Below, piece by piece: positions 15,706-24,190 of a stretch of DNA of 64,000 nucleotides (positions are counted from its first letter, which is position 1; every line of letters begins with the position of its first letter). The position numbers and the translations under genes are program-made. The notes beneath the pieces are model-generated. The model had not been told where the DNA came from. It saw only the letters and a program-made list of their open reading frames with translations, and searched no databases. The stretch covers positions 62,001-126,000 of the forward strand of contig NZ_JAKNTK010000001.1 of the NCBI RefSeq assembly GCF_022440805.1, read 5' to 3'. The DNA is from Holdemania massiliensis. Its GTDB lineage: Bacteria; Bacillota_I; Bacilli_A; Erysipelotrichales; Erysipelotrichaceae.

Positions 15706-17163
15706 ATGAAAGAAAGAGAAAATTTATCTTCCCGTCTGGGATTTATTTTAATATCGGCCGGCTGTGCGGTCGGTCTGGGCAACGTATGGCGTTTTCCGTT
15801 CATTACCGGTCAGTATGGCGGAGGAGCCTTCGTTCTAATCTATCTGTTTTTTTTAATCTTGCTGGGGCTGCCGATTATGGTCATGGAGTTTTCCGTGGGC
15901 CGGGCTTCGCGCAAATCGGCATCTCAGTCGTTTGATGTATTGCAGCCTAAAGGAACGCACTGGCATTGGTTTAAGGGCATGGCCGTCAGCGGCAATTACA
16001 TTTTGATGATGTTTTACACGGTAGTCGGCGGCTGGATGATGAACTATGTTTTTAAAATGAGTTCCGGCGGATTAACAGGTTTGAGTGCGGCTGAGGTCAG
16101 CGGTGTTTTTGATGGAATGCTGAAATCCCCTGCTCAGCAGGTTGGCTTTATGGTGCTGGCTGTGCTCTTGGGATTTCTGGTTTGCCGGTTAGGTTTAAAA
16201 AATGGCGTGGAACGGGTATCGAAAGTGATGATGTCCTGTCTGTTTCTGATTATGCTTGTGCTGTGCGTGCGTTCACTGACGCTGCCGAATGCGATGGAAG
16301 GTCTCAAGTTCTATTTGATTCCTGACTTTAACCGAATTCTGGAAGCAGGGATCAGCAACGTTATCTTTGCGGCAATGAGTCAGGCGTTTTTTACCTTATC
16401 GATCGGTATGGGGTCGCTTGCGATCTTCGGCAGTTACATTGGAAAAGAACGCAGTCTGTTTGGTGAAAGCCTGAATATCATGGCGCTGGATACCCTAGTG
16501 GCGCTGCTTTCCGGTTTAATTATTTTTCCAGCCGCCGCTGCTTACAACATTCCGGTCGATTCCGGCCCGGGCTTAGTCTTCATCACGTTGCCGAATATTT
16601 TCAATTCCATGCCTGGAGGTCAGATCTGGGGTACCTTGTTCTTTATCTTTTTGTCGTTTGCCGCGCTGACGACAATCATTGCGGTCTTTGAAAACATTGT
16701 GGCGTTTGCGATGGATTTCGGCATGTCACGAAAGAAGTCTGTACTTATGAATATCCTTCTGCTTCTGGTTTTATCTCTGCCATGCGCGTTGGGCTTTAAC
16801 CTTTGGAGCGCTGTTCAGCCCTTGGGGGCAGGCAGCACCATCCAGGATTTAGAAGACTTCATTGTATCCAGCAACATTCTGCCGTTAGGATCCTTAATTT
16901 ATCTGATGTTTTGTACCCGTCAATGCGGCTGGGGCTGGGATCATTTTATTGAGGAAGCCAACGCCGGAAAAGGCCTGCGGTTCCCGGCCAAAATTCGCGG
17001 ATATCTGCGCTGGGGTCTGCCGTGCATTGTCGTGTTTATTTTCTTCCAAGGATATTATGCCAAGTTTACGGGTTTTGCACAATTCTGGCTGCCGCTGATC
17101 ATTGTGGTCTGTGTCATGATGTTTCCGCTCAGTGCCTGGCTGAGTCAGCACCGTTCACGATAA
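15706..17163 (+). CDS. Neurotransmitter:sodium symporter (NSS/SNF) family transporter
   Basis: Sodium-coupled uptake of an amino acid or related amine (LeuT/TnaT/MhsT relatives). The 485 residues have about 12 hydrophobic segments. TM1 carries the family signature GCAVGLGNVWRFPF at about residues 19-32, with the unwound Na+/substrate site, followed by the YGGGAFVLIYL and GLPIMVMEFSVGR motifs. A further conserved segment, FFTLSIGMGSL, marks the TM6 region that faces the substrate. AAAAAGGGG precedes the ATG. The gene is alone, ended by a hairpin, and convergent with the two-component system to its right. Confidence 0.94.
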   Translation: MKERENLSSRLGFILISAGCAVGLGNVWRFPFITGQYGGGAFVLIYLFFLILLGLPIMVMEFSVGRASRKSASQSFDVLQPKGTHWHWFKGMAVSGNYILMMFYTVVGGWMMNYVFKMSSGGLTGLSAAEVSGVFDGMLKSPAQQVGFMVLAVLLGFLVCRLGLKNGVERVSKVMMSCLFLIMLVLCVRSLTLPNAMEGLKFYLIPDFNRILEAGISNVIFAAMSQAFFTLSIGMGSLAIFGSYIGKERSLFGESLNIMALDTLVALLSGLIIFPAAAAYNIPVDSGPGLVFITLPNIFNSMPGGQIWGTLFFIFLSFAALTTIIAVFENIVAFAMDFGMSRKKSVLMNILLLLVLSLPCALGFNLWSAVQPLGAGSTIQDLEDFIVSSNILPLGSLIYLMFCTRQCGWGWDHFIEEANAGKGLRFPAKIRGYLRWGLPCIVVFIFFQGYYAKFTGFAQFWLPLIIVVCVMMFPLSAWLSQHRSR

Positions 17164-17170
17164 AAAAGAA

Positions 17171-17225
17171 AAACCTCATTCTGTCTAAAGGGCTGAAAAG
17201 CTTTTAAAGAGAATGGGTTTTTTTA
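17171..17225 (+). terminator. Terminator of the symporter gene
   Basis: Stem AAACCTCATTCT / AGAATGGGTTT with one bulged T (17171-17182, 17210-17220) followed by TTTTT. Confidence 0.8.
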
Positions 17226-17267
17226 TTATATGGAAAGTAATAAACAATTTTTTCTAAGAATTCTTGG

Positions 17268-17849
17268 TTAATTTCCACGGAAGATGTGAATGAGGGTGCT
17301 GACGCTGGGAAGATCAAGCTTTTTCAGGATCATCGTCTTTTGGTTCGCTATCGTTTTTGGTGAAGAATGCAGAGAGACATCTTTTCCCATTAAATTGTCG
17401 AAGACACTGCGCTCAGCCGGGGATAAGCAGGCTAGGATTAAAGACTGAATCATCATTTGCTGGGGCGTTGGACCGGTGGCTGTACTGCGGATCATCTCCG
17501 TCAGCAAAGCAAACTGCGATTTGAAAACATAACCGTGTGCTAAGCCGCGGACAGCCGCCTGAATGACAATATCTGGATCTTCAAACGAGGTGAAAATCAA
17601 CACTTTACAGTCAGTAGCCATGCGGATAGCCCGGCAAGCTTCGATTCCCGAACTGAGCGATCCATTTAAACTGAGATCCATTAAAATTAAATCCGGTTTT
17701 TCTGCATCAGCTAAAGCCACTGCGGCTTTGGCGCTAGTGCAGCAGGCGAGAACTCGCATATCCGCTTCTTTTTCTACCGTCTGACGGATCAAGTATTGAA
17801 AATCCAAGTCATCTTCAACGAGTACTAATTGAAGGATTGCGTTATTCAT
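17268..17849 (-). CDS. NarL/FixJ-like response regulator
   Basis: Response regulator of 193 residues. The receiver domain spans about 1-125, with acidic residues VEDD, phospho-acceptor D58 in LILMDLSL, the T/S in IFTSFED, and K in YVFKSQF. The C-terminus has a LuxR-type helix-turn-helix (LSPAERSVFDNLM ... SPKTIANQKTMILKKL). The HTH is shorter and more divergent than in typical NarL proteins. It overlaps the end of the kinase gene by 8 bases on the same strand, so both are one operon. Its target is unknown; the divergent dynamin/zinc-ribbon cluster that starts 245 bases beyond the kinase gene is a reasonable candidate (inference). Confidence 0.88.
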   Translation of the reverse strand: MNNAILQLVLVEDDLDFQYLIRQTVEKEADMRVLACCTSAKAAVALADAEKPDLILMDLSLNGSLSSGIEACRAIRMATDCKVLIFTSFEDPDIVIQAAVRGLAHGYVFKSQFALLTEMIRSTATGPTPQQMMIQSLILACLSPAERSVFDNLMGKDVSLHSSPKTIANQKTMILKKLDLPSVSTLIHIFRGN

Positions 17850-19305
17850 ACGTTTTTGCTCCTATTCCTTTTTGAATCTTTCTTTTAGAATATGGAAAAT
17901 AAAGAAAGAAGGTTGATCCCTGACCTAAGATGCTTTTCACCCGCAGTCCCCCATTTTGTTTTTCCATGACACGGTAACAGTAATACAGACCTAATCCCAA
18001 ATGCTGTAATGGCGCACCTTTCGTTGTGAAATAGGGCTGAAATAAACGCTGCTGACTGACTTCATCCATTCCCTGGCCGGTGTCCGAAACAGAAAGGACT
18101 GAACATTTTTGAGCTGGATGAATTTGATAGCTTAAAGTAATTTCACCGCGCTCTTCAATCGCATCTGCGGCATTATGAATCAAATTTTGTAATATTTCGG
18201 TCAGATGGTCAGGATCTGTGAAAACCACCGCTTCCTCCGGACAATTCAAATGGAGCGTAATGACTTTGCCGGAAGGACTTATAAAGTTTTCAAGACAGTG
18301 TTTCAGCAGCGGATAAACCGAAAAGACGATTAAATTTAATGAAATATCCTGAGTTAACAGTCGAGTTCGTTTCACAAAATGCTCTAAATGCGAAGCTGAA
18401 TTCTGAAGGATCTGCAGTTGAGCAGCCTGCGTTGGATCCGCTGTTTCTGCCATGGCGGAAGCCGCCCATTGAATCTTTGCCAATTCATTTTTTAAGGCGT
18501 GCGTGATGAACAGCGTATTGTCGCGCACATTGTTCTGCGTAGACGACAGCTCCATGGGATCCCTGTAAAATCGAGCACCCCAGATTCCATCATGAAACAA
18601 ATGATAAAAAAAGAAAATTAACAAGAAGAAAATGACGAAGACATTTCCTTGCCATACTTTAAAATAAGGATATAACTTCAAACTGTGGATGAGAAAAGCG
18701 GTCAGCAGCCAATACCATAGCGGAAGCAGGATACTGATTGTTATCCAGCAGCGCTGACGGTAGTCGTGCGATAAACGCTTGCGGATCAAAGTGCTGATCA
18801 GCAGATAAGTAATCCATATTCCGTAGCTCCAGTTATAAATTGAAACACTCAGATAATAGATGCCCAGATGCAGCTGATATTCACGCGTTTGCGTATAAGG
18901 AACAGCCAATCCAAACAAAAGCGCCGGGATAAAGATCAAAAAACGGGCATAACGGTAAAACCGCAGATGACGCTGCGGAATTTCCGCAAATTCAAAGGCT
19001 ACCATCACCGTCGAAGGCATGGCCAGATAATAAAGCATTGCGGTCATCACAGAATAAATTTGAGTGTAAAACGAACCGGAAATAGTCGGAAATTGTTCAA
19101 GAAGCATTGGGACAACTCCAAAGTAGAGATATTCCTTGAAGACACCGCAGGTGAAAAAAAGTCCGGCGATGAACCCCCAGCGATTCATTCGCTTTTTTCG
19201 GTTGGAAAGGTAGATCGCACTGAATAAAATCCATAATAACAACGTAAAAATCAATAACCAAACGGAAGATAAGCCCCCTTGAGCCTGAGTTTCAATAACC
19301 CTCAC
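17842..19305 (-). CDS. Sensor histidine kinase with seven-to-eight-helix membrane domain
   Basis: Membrane histidine kinase of 487 residues. The first ~240 residues hold about seven to eight hydrophobic segments with few soluble loops. A dimerisation/phospho-acceptor helix follows (FITHALKNELAKIQW, H269), then an HATPase with N-box NLIHNAADAI, G1 DTGQGMD and G2 GLGLYYCYRVM. The usual two-helix plus PAS or HAMP layout is absent, so it may sense something in the membrane. The GTG at 19305 is immediately preceded by GGGGG, leaving almost no ribosome-site spacing, so the true start may be a few codons downstream. Pairs with the overlapping response regulator. Confidence 0.88.
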   Translation of the reverse strand: MRVIETQAQGGLSSVWLLIFTLLLWILFSAIYLSNRKKRMNRWGFIAGLFFTCGVFKEYLYFGVVPMLLEQFPTISGSFYTQIYSVMTAMLYYLAMPSTVMVAFEFAEIPQRHLRFYRYARFLIFIPALLFGLAVPYTQTREYQLHLGIYYLSVSIYNWSYGIWITYLLISTLIRKRLSHDYRQRCWITISILLPLWYWLLTAFLIHSLKLYPYFKVWQGNVFVIFFLLIFFFYHLFHDGIWGARFYRDPMELSSTQNNVRDNTLFITHALKNELAKIQWAASAMAETADPTQAAQLQILQNSASHLEHFVKRTRLLTQDISLNLIVFSVYPLLKHCLENFISPSGKVITLHLNCPEEAVVFTDPDHLTEILQNLIHNAADAIEERGEITLSYQIHPAQKCSVLSVSDTGQGMDEVSQQRLFQPYFTTKGAPLQHLGLGLYYCYRVMEKQNGGLRVKSILGQGSTFFLYFPYSKRKIQKGIGAKTYE

Positions 19306-19403
19306 CCCCTAAGAAAGAATAATCGTAAGAAAACCTTGGATTCTGATTCCATTCTACCGTTTTCCTAGTTGGAAAAACAAGGTCATGTGGTGATCTTTTG
19401 AAC

Positions 19404-19422
19404 TTCCCAAATATTTTGGGAA
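19404..19422. promoter_or_regulatory. Perfect dyad between the two-component system and the dynamin cluster
   Basis: TTCCCAAA (19404-19411), spacer TAT, TTTGGGAA (19415-19422): perfect 8-bp arms with a 3-bp spacer. It lies in the divergent intergenic region without a T-run, so an operator is more likely than a terminator. The NarL-type regulator encoded to the left is the first suspect (inference). Confidence 0.55.
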
Positions 19423-19549
19423 TCCTTGCCCGTTCCTATCATCAAAAAAGGGAATGAAGTAAAATGAACTTAAGAATACCGGAACGCTGCAATCAGGTTA
19501 TTAAAATCTGAGGCAAGGAGAAAGAAATAAGCAAAGGAGTGTGGGGATC

Positions 19550-20290
19550 ATGAAATGTCAACATTGTGGAAATGAGCTGTTAGAGGGGGCTAAATTCTGC
19601 AGCCAGTGCGGCAAGCCGGTGGCAGAGAAATTGATTTGTCCCGAATGCGGTTATGAAGGCGAGGCCGGGATGGTTTTCTGCATTCACTGTGGGACGCGGC
19701 TGACACCAGGCGGCAAGGTGCAGCCGGAGCCTAAACGAATTAAGGTCTGTCCTAAGTGCGGACGCCAAGGTGAGGAACACATGGCCTTTTGTCAATATTG
19801 TGGAGTTAGACTGGTCGAACAGGCGGATCAGGAAGAACCTCAGCCTGAACCGATTCCCCAGCCTATACCGCGACCTGAACCCAAACCGGTTCCCGAAGAA
19901 CCGCAAGAAAAAGCCAGCGGCCAGCTGTTAAAGACGCTAAAATCAATGTCAATGTATAAAGGAGAGCCAACGGTAGGCGTGGCTCAGGCGACTGGTGAAC
20001 TGCGAATCTATGATGATCATATCGAATACACGAAAAAGTTAGGGAATGCCGTTGGCGGTATGTTCGGCGCGGTGGGCATGGCGGTTGCTGCTTCCAAGGC
20101 TAAAAAGGAGAGTCCTGTTGAATATTTTTGGTTCAGTCAAATTTCCGAAGTTCATGAAGGACGCTACGGCGGCATTTTTCATACTTTAGTCATTACCGAT
20201 CATAGTTATCAGAAGCATTCGTTTGCCGGGATGGCCTCAGCGGCCGATATCCAGCAGGCGGTTGCCCTGATTCAGCGATATCTGCGTTAA
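19550..20290 (+). CDS. Triple zinc-ribbon protein with C-terminal globular domain
   Basis: Soluble protein of 246 residues that opens the dynamin cluster. Three zinc ribbons use C3/C6/C17/C20, C30/C33/C44/C47 and C67/C70/C81/C84. A Pro-Glu-Gln-rich linker follows (about 95-120, PEPIPQPIPRPEPK). The C-terminal ~125 residues form a globular domain with a strand-rich pattern (TGELRIYDDHIEYTKK, VEYFWFSQISEVHEG, HTLVITDHSYQKHSF) that could be a PH-like fold; I do not recognise a named family. The start is ATG 19550 because AAAGGAG lies 10 bases upstream, whereas the GTG at 19541 is too close. The first GTPase gene starts 4 bases after its stop. Confidence 0.8.
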   Translation: MKCQHCGNELLEGAKFCSQCGKPVAEKLICPECGYEGEAGMVFCIHCGTRLTPGGKVQPEPKRIKVCPKCGRQGEEHMAFCQYCGVRLVEQADQEEPQPEPIPQPIPRPEPKPVPEEPQEKASGQLLKTLKSMSMYKGEPTVGVAQATGELRIYDDHIEYTKKLGNAVGGMFGAVGMAVAASKAKKESPVEYFWFSQISEVHEGRYGGIFHTLVITDHSYQKHSFAGMASAADIQQAVALIQRYLR

Positions 20291-20294
20291 GTTT

Positions 20295-22124
20295 ATGGAT
20301 TACAAGGATTACGAGTTCCAGGTTTACGGCATGCTTGTCGCTTTAGCGCAAAGATTCAAGCCAATGCAGGAACTGCCATCGATAAAGGAAAAAATAGATC
20401 AAATAGATGAAGAACTGCAGCGCATTAAAACTCGAAAGTTCCGCGTTGCGGTTGTTGGGGAATTTCGACGGGGAAAAAGCAGTTTCATCAACGCTTTGCT
20501 TGGTCGGGAAATTCTGCCAGTCGACGCTTTGCCGACGACGGCGACGATTAATCGGATTACCTATGGGGCTGTTCCGCAGGCTTTTCTTTACTATAAAGAC
20601 GGCCGTCAGGAAAATGTAGCGATTGATGAGCTTAGTCAGTATGTAACCAAACTGACAGCTCAGTCACTGGATTATGCAGCGAAGATTCGGGAAGCCGTGG
20701 TTGAATATCCCTCGATTTTTACGCAGAATTATGTTGATTTGATCGATACGCCAGGGATGAATGACGATGATCTGATGAATCAGGTCACCTTAAAACAATT
20801 AGAACAAATTGATTTGGCAATTGTGGCATTATCGGTATCCAGTCCGCTCAGTGATACAGAATGCCGGTTTATGGTGCAGCTGCTTGAAAGCAAGGAGATC
20901 CGGCAGATTGTGGTTGTGGTGACCAAGATTGATCAGATCCGTGAACGGGAAAGGGCAAAGCTGATCGCTTATCTGCGCCAGCGCATCTCTGAAAAAGTCT
21001 TAGAAAAGCTCAAAGCTAAATATTCTGCAGAAGATCCGATCTTTCTAAAATTTGAACGAATCTTTTTGCATCTGCCTTTGTTTGGCGTCTGTTCTCTGGA
21101 TGCACTGGAAGCACGGCAGCGCAATGACGATGAGCTGTTTGAAAGCAGCGGATTCCGTGAACTGAATGATCAGCTGCCGGCTTTGATCTTAAGCGGTCAG
21201 AACAACTCGACAATTCTGCGGGCAACACAGACTCTGCGCACGCTGACCTCCGCCTTTTTGTTAGAGCTGCCGCAGTTTGCGCAAAGTTTGCAGCAGCGTC
21301 AAACAGACTTGAATAAACAACGTCAGGATTTCGCTGAATTGGCGTACAGCCAAGCTCAGAAAATGATGGAACCTGTACGTGTACGTTTATTTGAACGAAT
21401 TAATCAGCTGAATGAGGAGGAAGAAACTCTGACCCGGGAATTTATTGCAGCCCTCTCACAAGTACGCGTTCTGGATAAAAAAACAATTCAGGATGCGCTG
21501 CGTGTTCAAATGCAAAAGAGCGAGCAGCGGTTAAACCTGTACTTTTTCAGCAGTTTGGATCCAGAGCTCAGCGAACTCGCCAGCCAGGAAGTTCAAAGAC
21601 AATATCTGGCGTTAGTTAATCAATTGGAAAGTACCCTGGAACAGTTCGCATGGATGAGTGAGGCGGTGACAAAGCAGATCGCTGAACTGCGGGAGCAGCC
21701 TCTTATCTATCCTGCGGAAGAGGAATTTCCATGGCGCTGGGATCCAACGCCGGTGCTGCCGCTAAATCAGATGCTGGACGTGCATTTGATCCTGCAGGTG
21801 CGCCGCTGCATCAAGCAGAGTCTTGATACCTATAGTCAAATCCGGAAACGACGTGCCGCGGCCAAGCTGAAGCAAGTAAGTGAGCAGGCAGCCGGCTATC
21901 TGGAATCCTTAGTGGTTTCCGTCTACCAGCAAGTCCAGCAGCAGATGATCCAAACTGAGCAGCTGAGGCAAAATCTCATGCAAAACGAAGTCCGTGAAAG
22001 CATAGAACAATTAGCTCGTGAAAATGAGGTTCTGGAACAATTGTTTTTACGTTCCGCTGCTCTGCAGACCTCAGCGGAAATAAAGGAAAGCGAGTCAGGA
22101 GGGGAAAATCATGAACAGGGATGA
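20295..22124 (+). CDS. Dynamin-like GTPase 1
   Basis: Large GTPase of 609 residues of the bacterial dynamin superfamily, expected to bind and remodel membranes. G1 is GEFRRGKS (55-62), G2 lies in LPTTATINR (about 79-87), G3 is DTPG in DLIDTPGMNDDD and G4 is TKID in VVVTKIDQI. Beyond the GTPase domain the protein is almost entirely long charged helices (about 320-600), as in dynamin stalks. I see no strong hydrophobic paddle, so membrane contact may need a partner. It starts 4 bases after the zinc-ribbon gene and overlaps the next GTPase by 14 bases. No clear ribosome site precedes it, so coupling to the upstream gene is likely. Confidence 0.9.
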   Translation: MDYKDYEFQVYGMLVALAQRFKPMQELPSIKEKIDQIDEELQRIKTRKFRVAVVGEFRRGKSSFINALLGREILPVDALPTTATINRITYGAVPQAFLYYKDGRQENVAIDELSQYVTKLTAQSLDYAAKIREAVVEYPSIFTQNYVDLIDTPGMNDDDLMNQVTLKQLEQIDLAIVALSVSSPLSDTECRFMVQLLESKEIRQIVVVVTKIDQIRERERAKLIAYLRQRISEKVLEKLKAKYSAEDPIFLKFERIFLHLPLFGVCSLDALEARQRNDDELFESSGFRELNDQLPALILSGQNNSTILRATQTLRTLTSAFLLELPQFAQSLQQRQTDLNKQRQDFAELAYSQAQKMMEPVRVRLFERINQLNEEEETLTREFIAALSQVRVLDKKTIQDALRVQMQKSEQRLNLYFFSSLDPELSELASQEVQRQYLALVNQLESTLEQFAWMSEAVTKQIAELREQPLIYPAEEEFPWRWDPTPVLPLNQMLDVHLILQVRRCIKQSLDTYSQIRKRRAAAKLKQVSEQAAGYLESLVVSVYQQVQQQMIQTEQLRQNLMQNEVRESIEQLARENEVLEQLFLRSAALQTSAEIKESESGGENHEQG

Positions 22125-23244
22125 ACAATACACAAGCTATCAGGGAATGGTTGCCCAGGTCAACACCAGCCTGGTGCAGATGGAAGAAATTACGGAACGA
22201 CTGGATCTGTCAGAAAGTCAGAAAACATTGGCAAAGCATCGAAAGAAACTGAGCGGGCATACCTTCGCTGTCGGAATCCTTGGAGAATTCCGCCGCGGCA
22301 AGAGTACGGTGATCAATTCTCTGCTGGAGAAAGAAATCATGCCTTCCGATATCCTTCCGACCTCCGCAACGATGAACCGCGTGACCTATGATCTGAAACC
22401 GCATGCTGAGCTGATTCTGCGGGATGGGACAATCAAGCCGATCGGCATCGAAGAACTGCCGCGCTATGTGACCAAGCTGTCTCCGGAAGATGAAGAACGG
22501 GCGGCTCTGGTAGAAGAAGCAATTGTCTATTATCCGTGTAAATTTTGTCAGAATGGTGTCGATATTATTGACACGCCAGGGCTGAATGATGATGACCGAA
22601 TGAGTCGGATTACTGAGGAAGTGATCCCTAAGCTGGACGCGGTGATCATGGTGGTGACCCATGACAGTCCGTTCAGTATGAGCGAAGCGGAATTTGTCCG
22701 AAGCAAACTGATGACCAGCGATCTGAGCCGATTGATTTTTCTGGTCAATAAGATTGATATGATCCGCAAAGCTTCGGATAAAGAACGGATCGTTCAGGAT
22801 ATTAAGCGCAGAGTACAGAAGAGCGTTATGGATAAGATGGCGGAGGTTTATGGTGAAAACTCCCGCGAATATGAAGACGCCAAGCTTAAGGTAGGCCAGA
22901 TCCGCATTTATCCGTTCTCCGCTCTGGATGCTCTGGAAGGAAAAATGGAAGGCGATCCGGAATTGATTGCCAAAAGCGGAACTTTGCCTTTTGAAGAAGA
23001 ACTGACGCACATGCTGACGGAAGAACGCGGCGCTTTGGAGCTGCGGGTACCGATCAATGTGATCGAGAAAACTGCGATTGAAATTGCCAAGACCGTTGAA
23101 ACACGCAGGCAGGCCTTAAAGCTCAGCAGTGAAGAATTTGAGCGTTGTCAGAAAGCGTTGTTAACCCAGCTTAATGACATTCGTCAACAGAAAACAGAAG
23201 AGAAAAAAACGGCTGCGAATTGCTGCAATGGAAGTACGAAATGA
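22111..23244 (+). CDS. Dynamin-like GTPase 2, N-terminal GTPase part (frame broken at A7)
   Basis: GTPase domain of a second dynamin-like protein: G1 GEFRRGKS (58-65), G2 in LPTSATMNR, G3 DTPG in DIIDTPGLNDDDR, and G4 NKID in FLVNKIDMI. In this frame translation ends at 377 residues after an unrelated tail, just after the run of seven A at 23203-23209. With one A fewer, the protein continues as EEKKRLRIAAMEVRNE into the helical part encoded in the other frame, giving one 692-residue protein ending at 24190. AGGAGGGG precedes the ATG, which overlaps GTPase 1 by 14 bases. Either a sequencing error, a slippage-regulated switch or a recent mutation. Confidence 0.88.
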   Translation: MNRDEQYTSYQGMVAQVNTSLVQMEEITERLDLSESQKTLAKHRKKLSGHTFAVGILGEFRRGKSTVINSLLEKEIMPSDILPTSATMNRVTYDLKPHAELILRDGTIKPIGIEELPRYVTKLSPEDEERAALVEEAIVYYPCKFCQNGVDIIDTPGLNDDDRMSRITEEVIPKLDAVIMVVTHDSPFSMSEAEFVRSKLMTSDLSRLIFLVNKIDMIRKASDKERIVQDIKRRVQKSVMDKMAEVYGENSREYEDAKLKVGQIRIYPFSALDALEGKMEGDPELIAKSGTLPFEEELTHMLTEERGALELRVPINVIEKTAIEIAKTVETRRQALKLSSEEFERCQKALLTQLNDIRQQKTEEKKTAANCCNGSTK

Positions 23245-24190
23245 GATGATCGTTCAAACGCAGCAGTTCTATCCCCAATTAAAGCAAAAATTAGAAGAAG
23301 TTCTGGATACGACACCGATAGATTTGGACACGCTGAAATCAGACGCGGGTCAGCAGGCCGCGGCCGAGATGATGCGGAAAGCGGTGACTGCCGAGCTGGA
23401 AGCCTCCATGTCTATCTATACCGAAAAAATTGAAAATCAGTTAAAAAAGTTGATCGGCAAAGAATCGGTCAAATTAGGCGAATTCACACAGAAGATTTCC
23501 CAGCAGCTCGATGATTTCCACTCATCCTTGAATTTGCAGCAGACGGGCATGGACAAGGACAATCTGATGAATATTGGTATGGGTGTTCTGACCGATTATA
23601 TGGGGATTTTAGGCGTTGGCAGCATTCTTGCCGGATATCGGGAAGCGGGCGTTAAAGGTGCGATTGCCGGCGGCGGAGTCGGGGTAGCCGCTCATTTGGC
23701 GGTAGCGACGATGCTGGCATCGATGTCGGTAGTCGGACTTCCGCTGGTTGTGATCAGCTGTGCTGCCGGCGCGGTTGTCAGCAAGCACTTCTCACGCTTT
23801 CTGTTCGGTAAGGATGTGGCAGGCAAGCGCTTAGAAGCCATTCGGGAAACAATCCGCAAGAATCTTCAGGAAATGCTGGATGAAATGCAGGCCCGCGGCG
23901 AGCTGGAGGACTGGATCCGTCAGCGTGTGGATACCGCTTATGAAGAGCTGAGCGATGCGATGGAAGAAGAATGCGAAAAGATGTTGAAAGACACACAGAA
24001 TACCATGGATGCGATTAAGCAGGATCTGATGCAGAATCAAATGCAGCGGGATAAGCTCTCGGAGACCTATGAGGAAAGTCTCAGTCAGGTTAAACAAATT
24101 CTGGCTCAGCTGAAACCGATTGCTGAAAAAGTGGCTCAGGTGCTGCGGGAGGATGCAGATATTCCAGGAGGAACCGAAGATGAGCAATGA
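23174..24190 (+). CDS. Dynamin-like GTPase 2, C-terminal stalk and membrane part
   Basis: Continuation of GTPase 2 in the shifted frame; true continuity begins at the A7 run (23203-23209), and the ATG at 23174 is not a convincing start. The region consists of charged helices, then an unusually hydrophobic glycine/alanine-rich stretch (residues about 143-203 of this frame, with GAIAGGGVGVAAHLAV and GLPLVVISCAAGAVVS) that looks like the membrane-inserting hairpin or paddle of bacterial dynamins, then further coiled-coil helix. If translated alone it would be a GTPase-less membrane protein. The M48 protease gene overlaps its stop by 11 bases, so the operon reads on through the break. Confidence 0.8.
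   Translation: MTFVNRKQKRKKRLRIAAMEVRNEMIVQTQQFYPQLKQKLEEVLDTTPIDLDTLKSDAGQQAAAEMMRKAVTAELEASMSIYTEKIENQLKKLIGKESVKLGEFTQKISQQLDDFHSSLNLQQTGMDKDNLMNIGMGVLTDYMGILGVGSILAGYREAGVKGAIAGGGVGVAAHLAVATMLASMSVVGLPLVVISCAAGAVVSKHFSRFLFGKDVAGKRLEAIRETIRKNLQEMLDEMQARGELEDWIRQRVDTAYEELSDAMEEECEKMLKDTQNTMDAIKQDLMQNQMQRDKLSETYEESLSQVKQILAQLKPIAEKVAQVLREDADIPGGTEDEQ

Noticed and set aside
22210..23010. Open frame of 266 codons on the minus strand
   Set aside because: It lies fully inside the GTPase 2 gene, has no ribosome site, and its protein is low in recognisable motifs; it mirrors codon bias of the plus strand.
23174..24190. Independent gene starting at ATG 23174
   Set aside because: The start has no ribosome site and the sequence continues GTPase 2 once one A is removed; treated as its C-terminal part.
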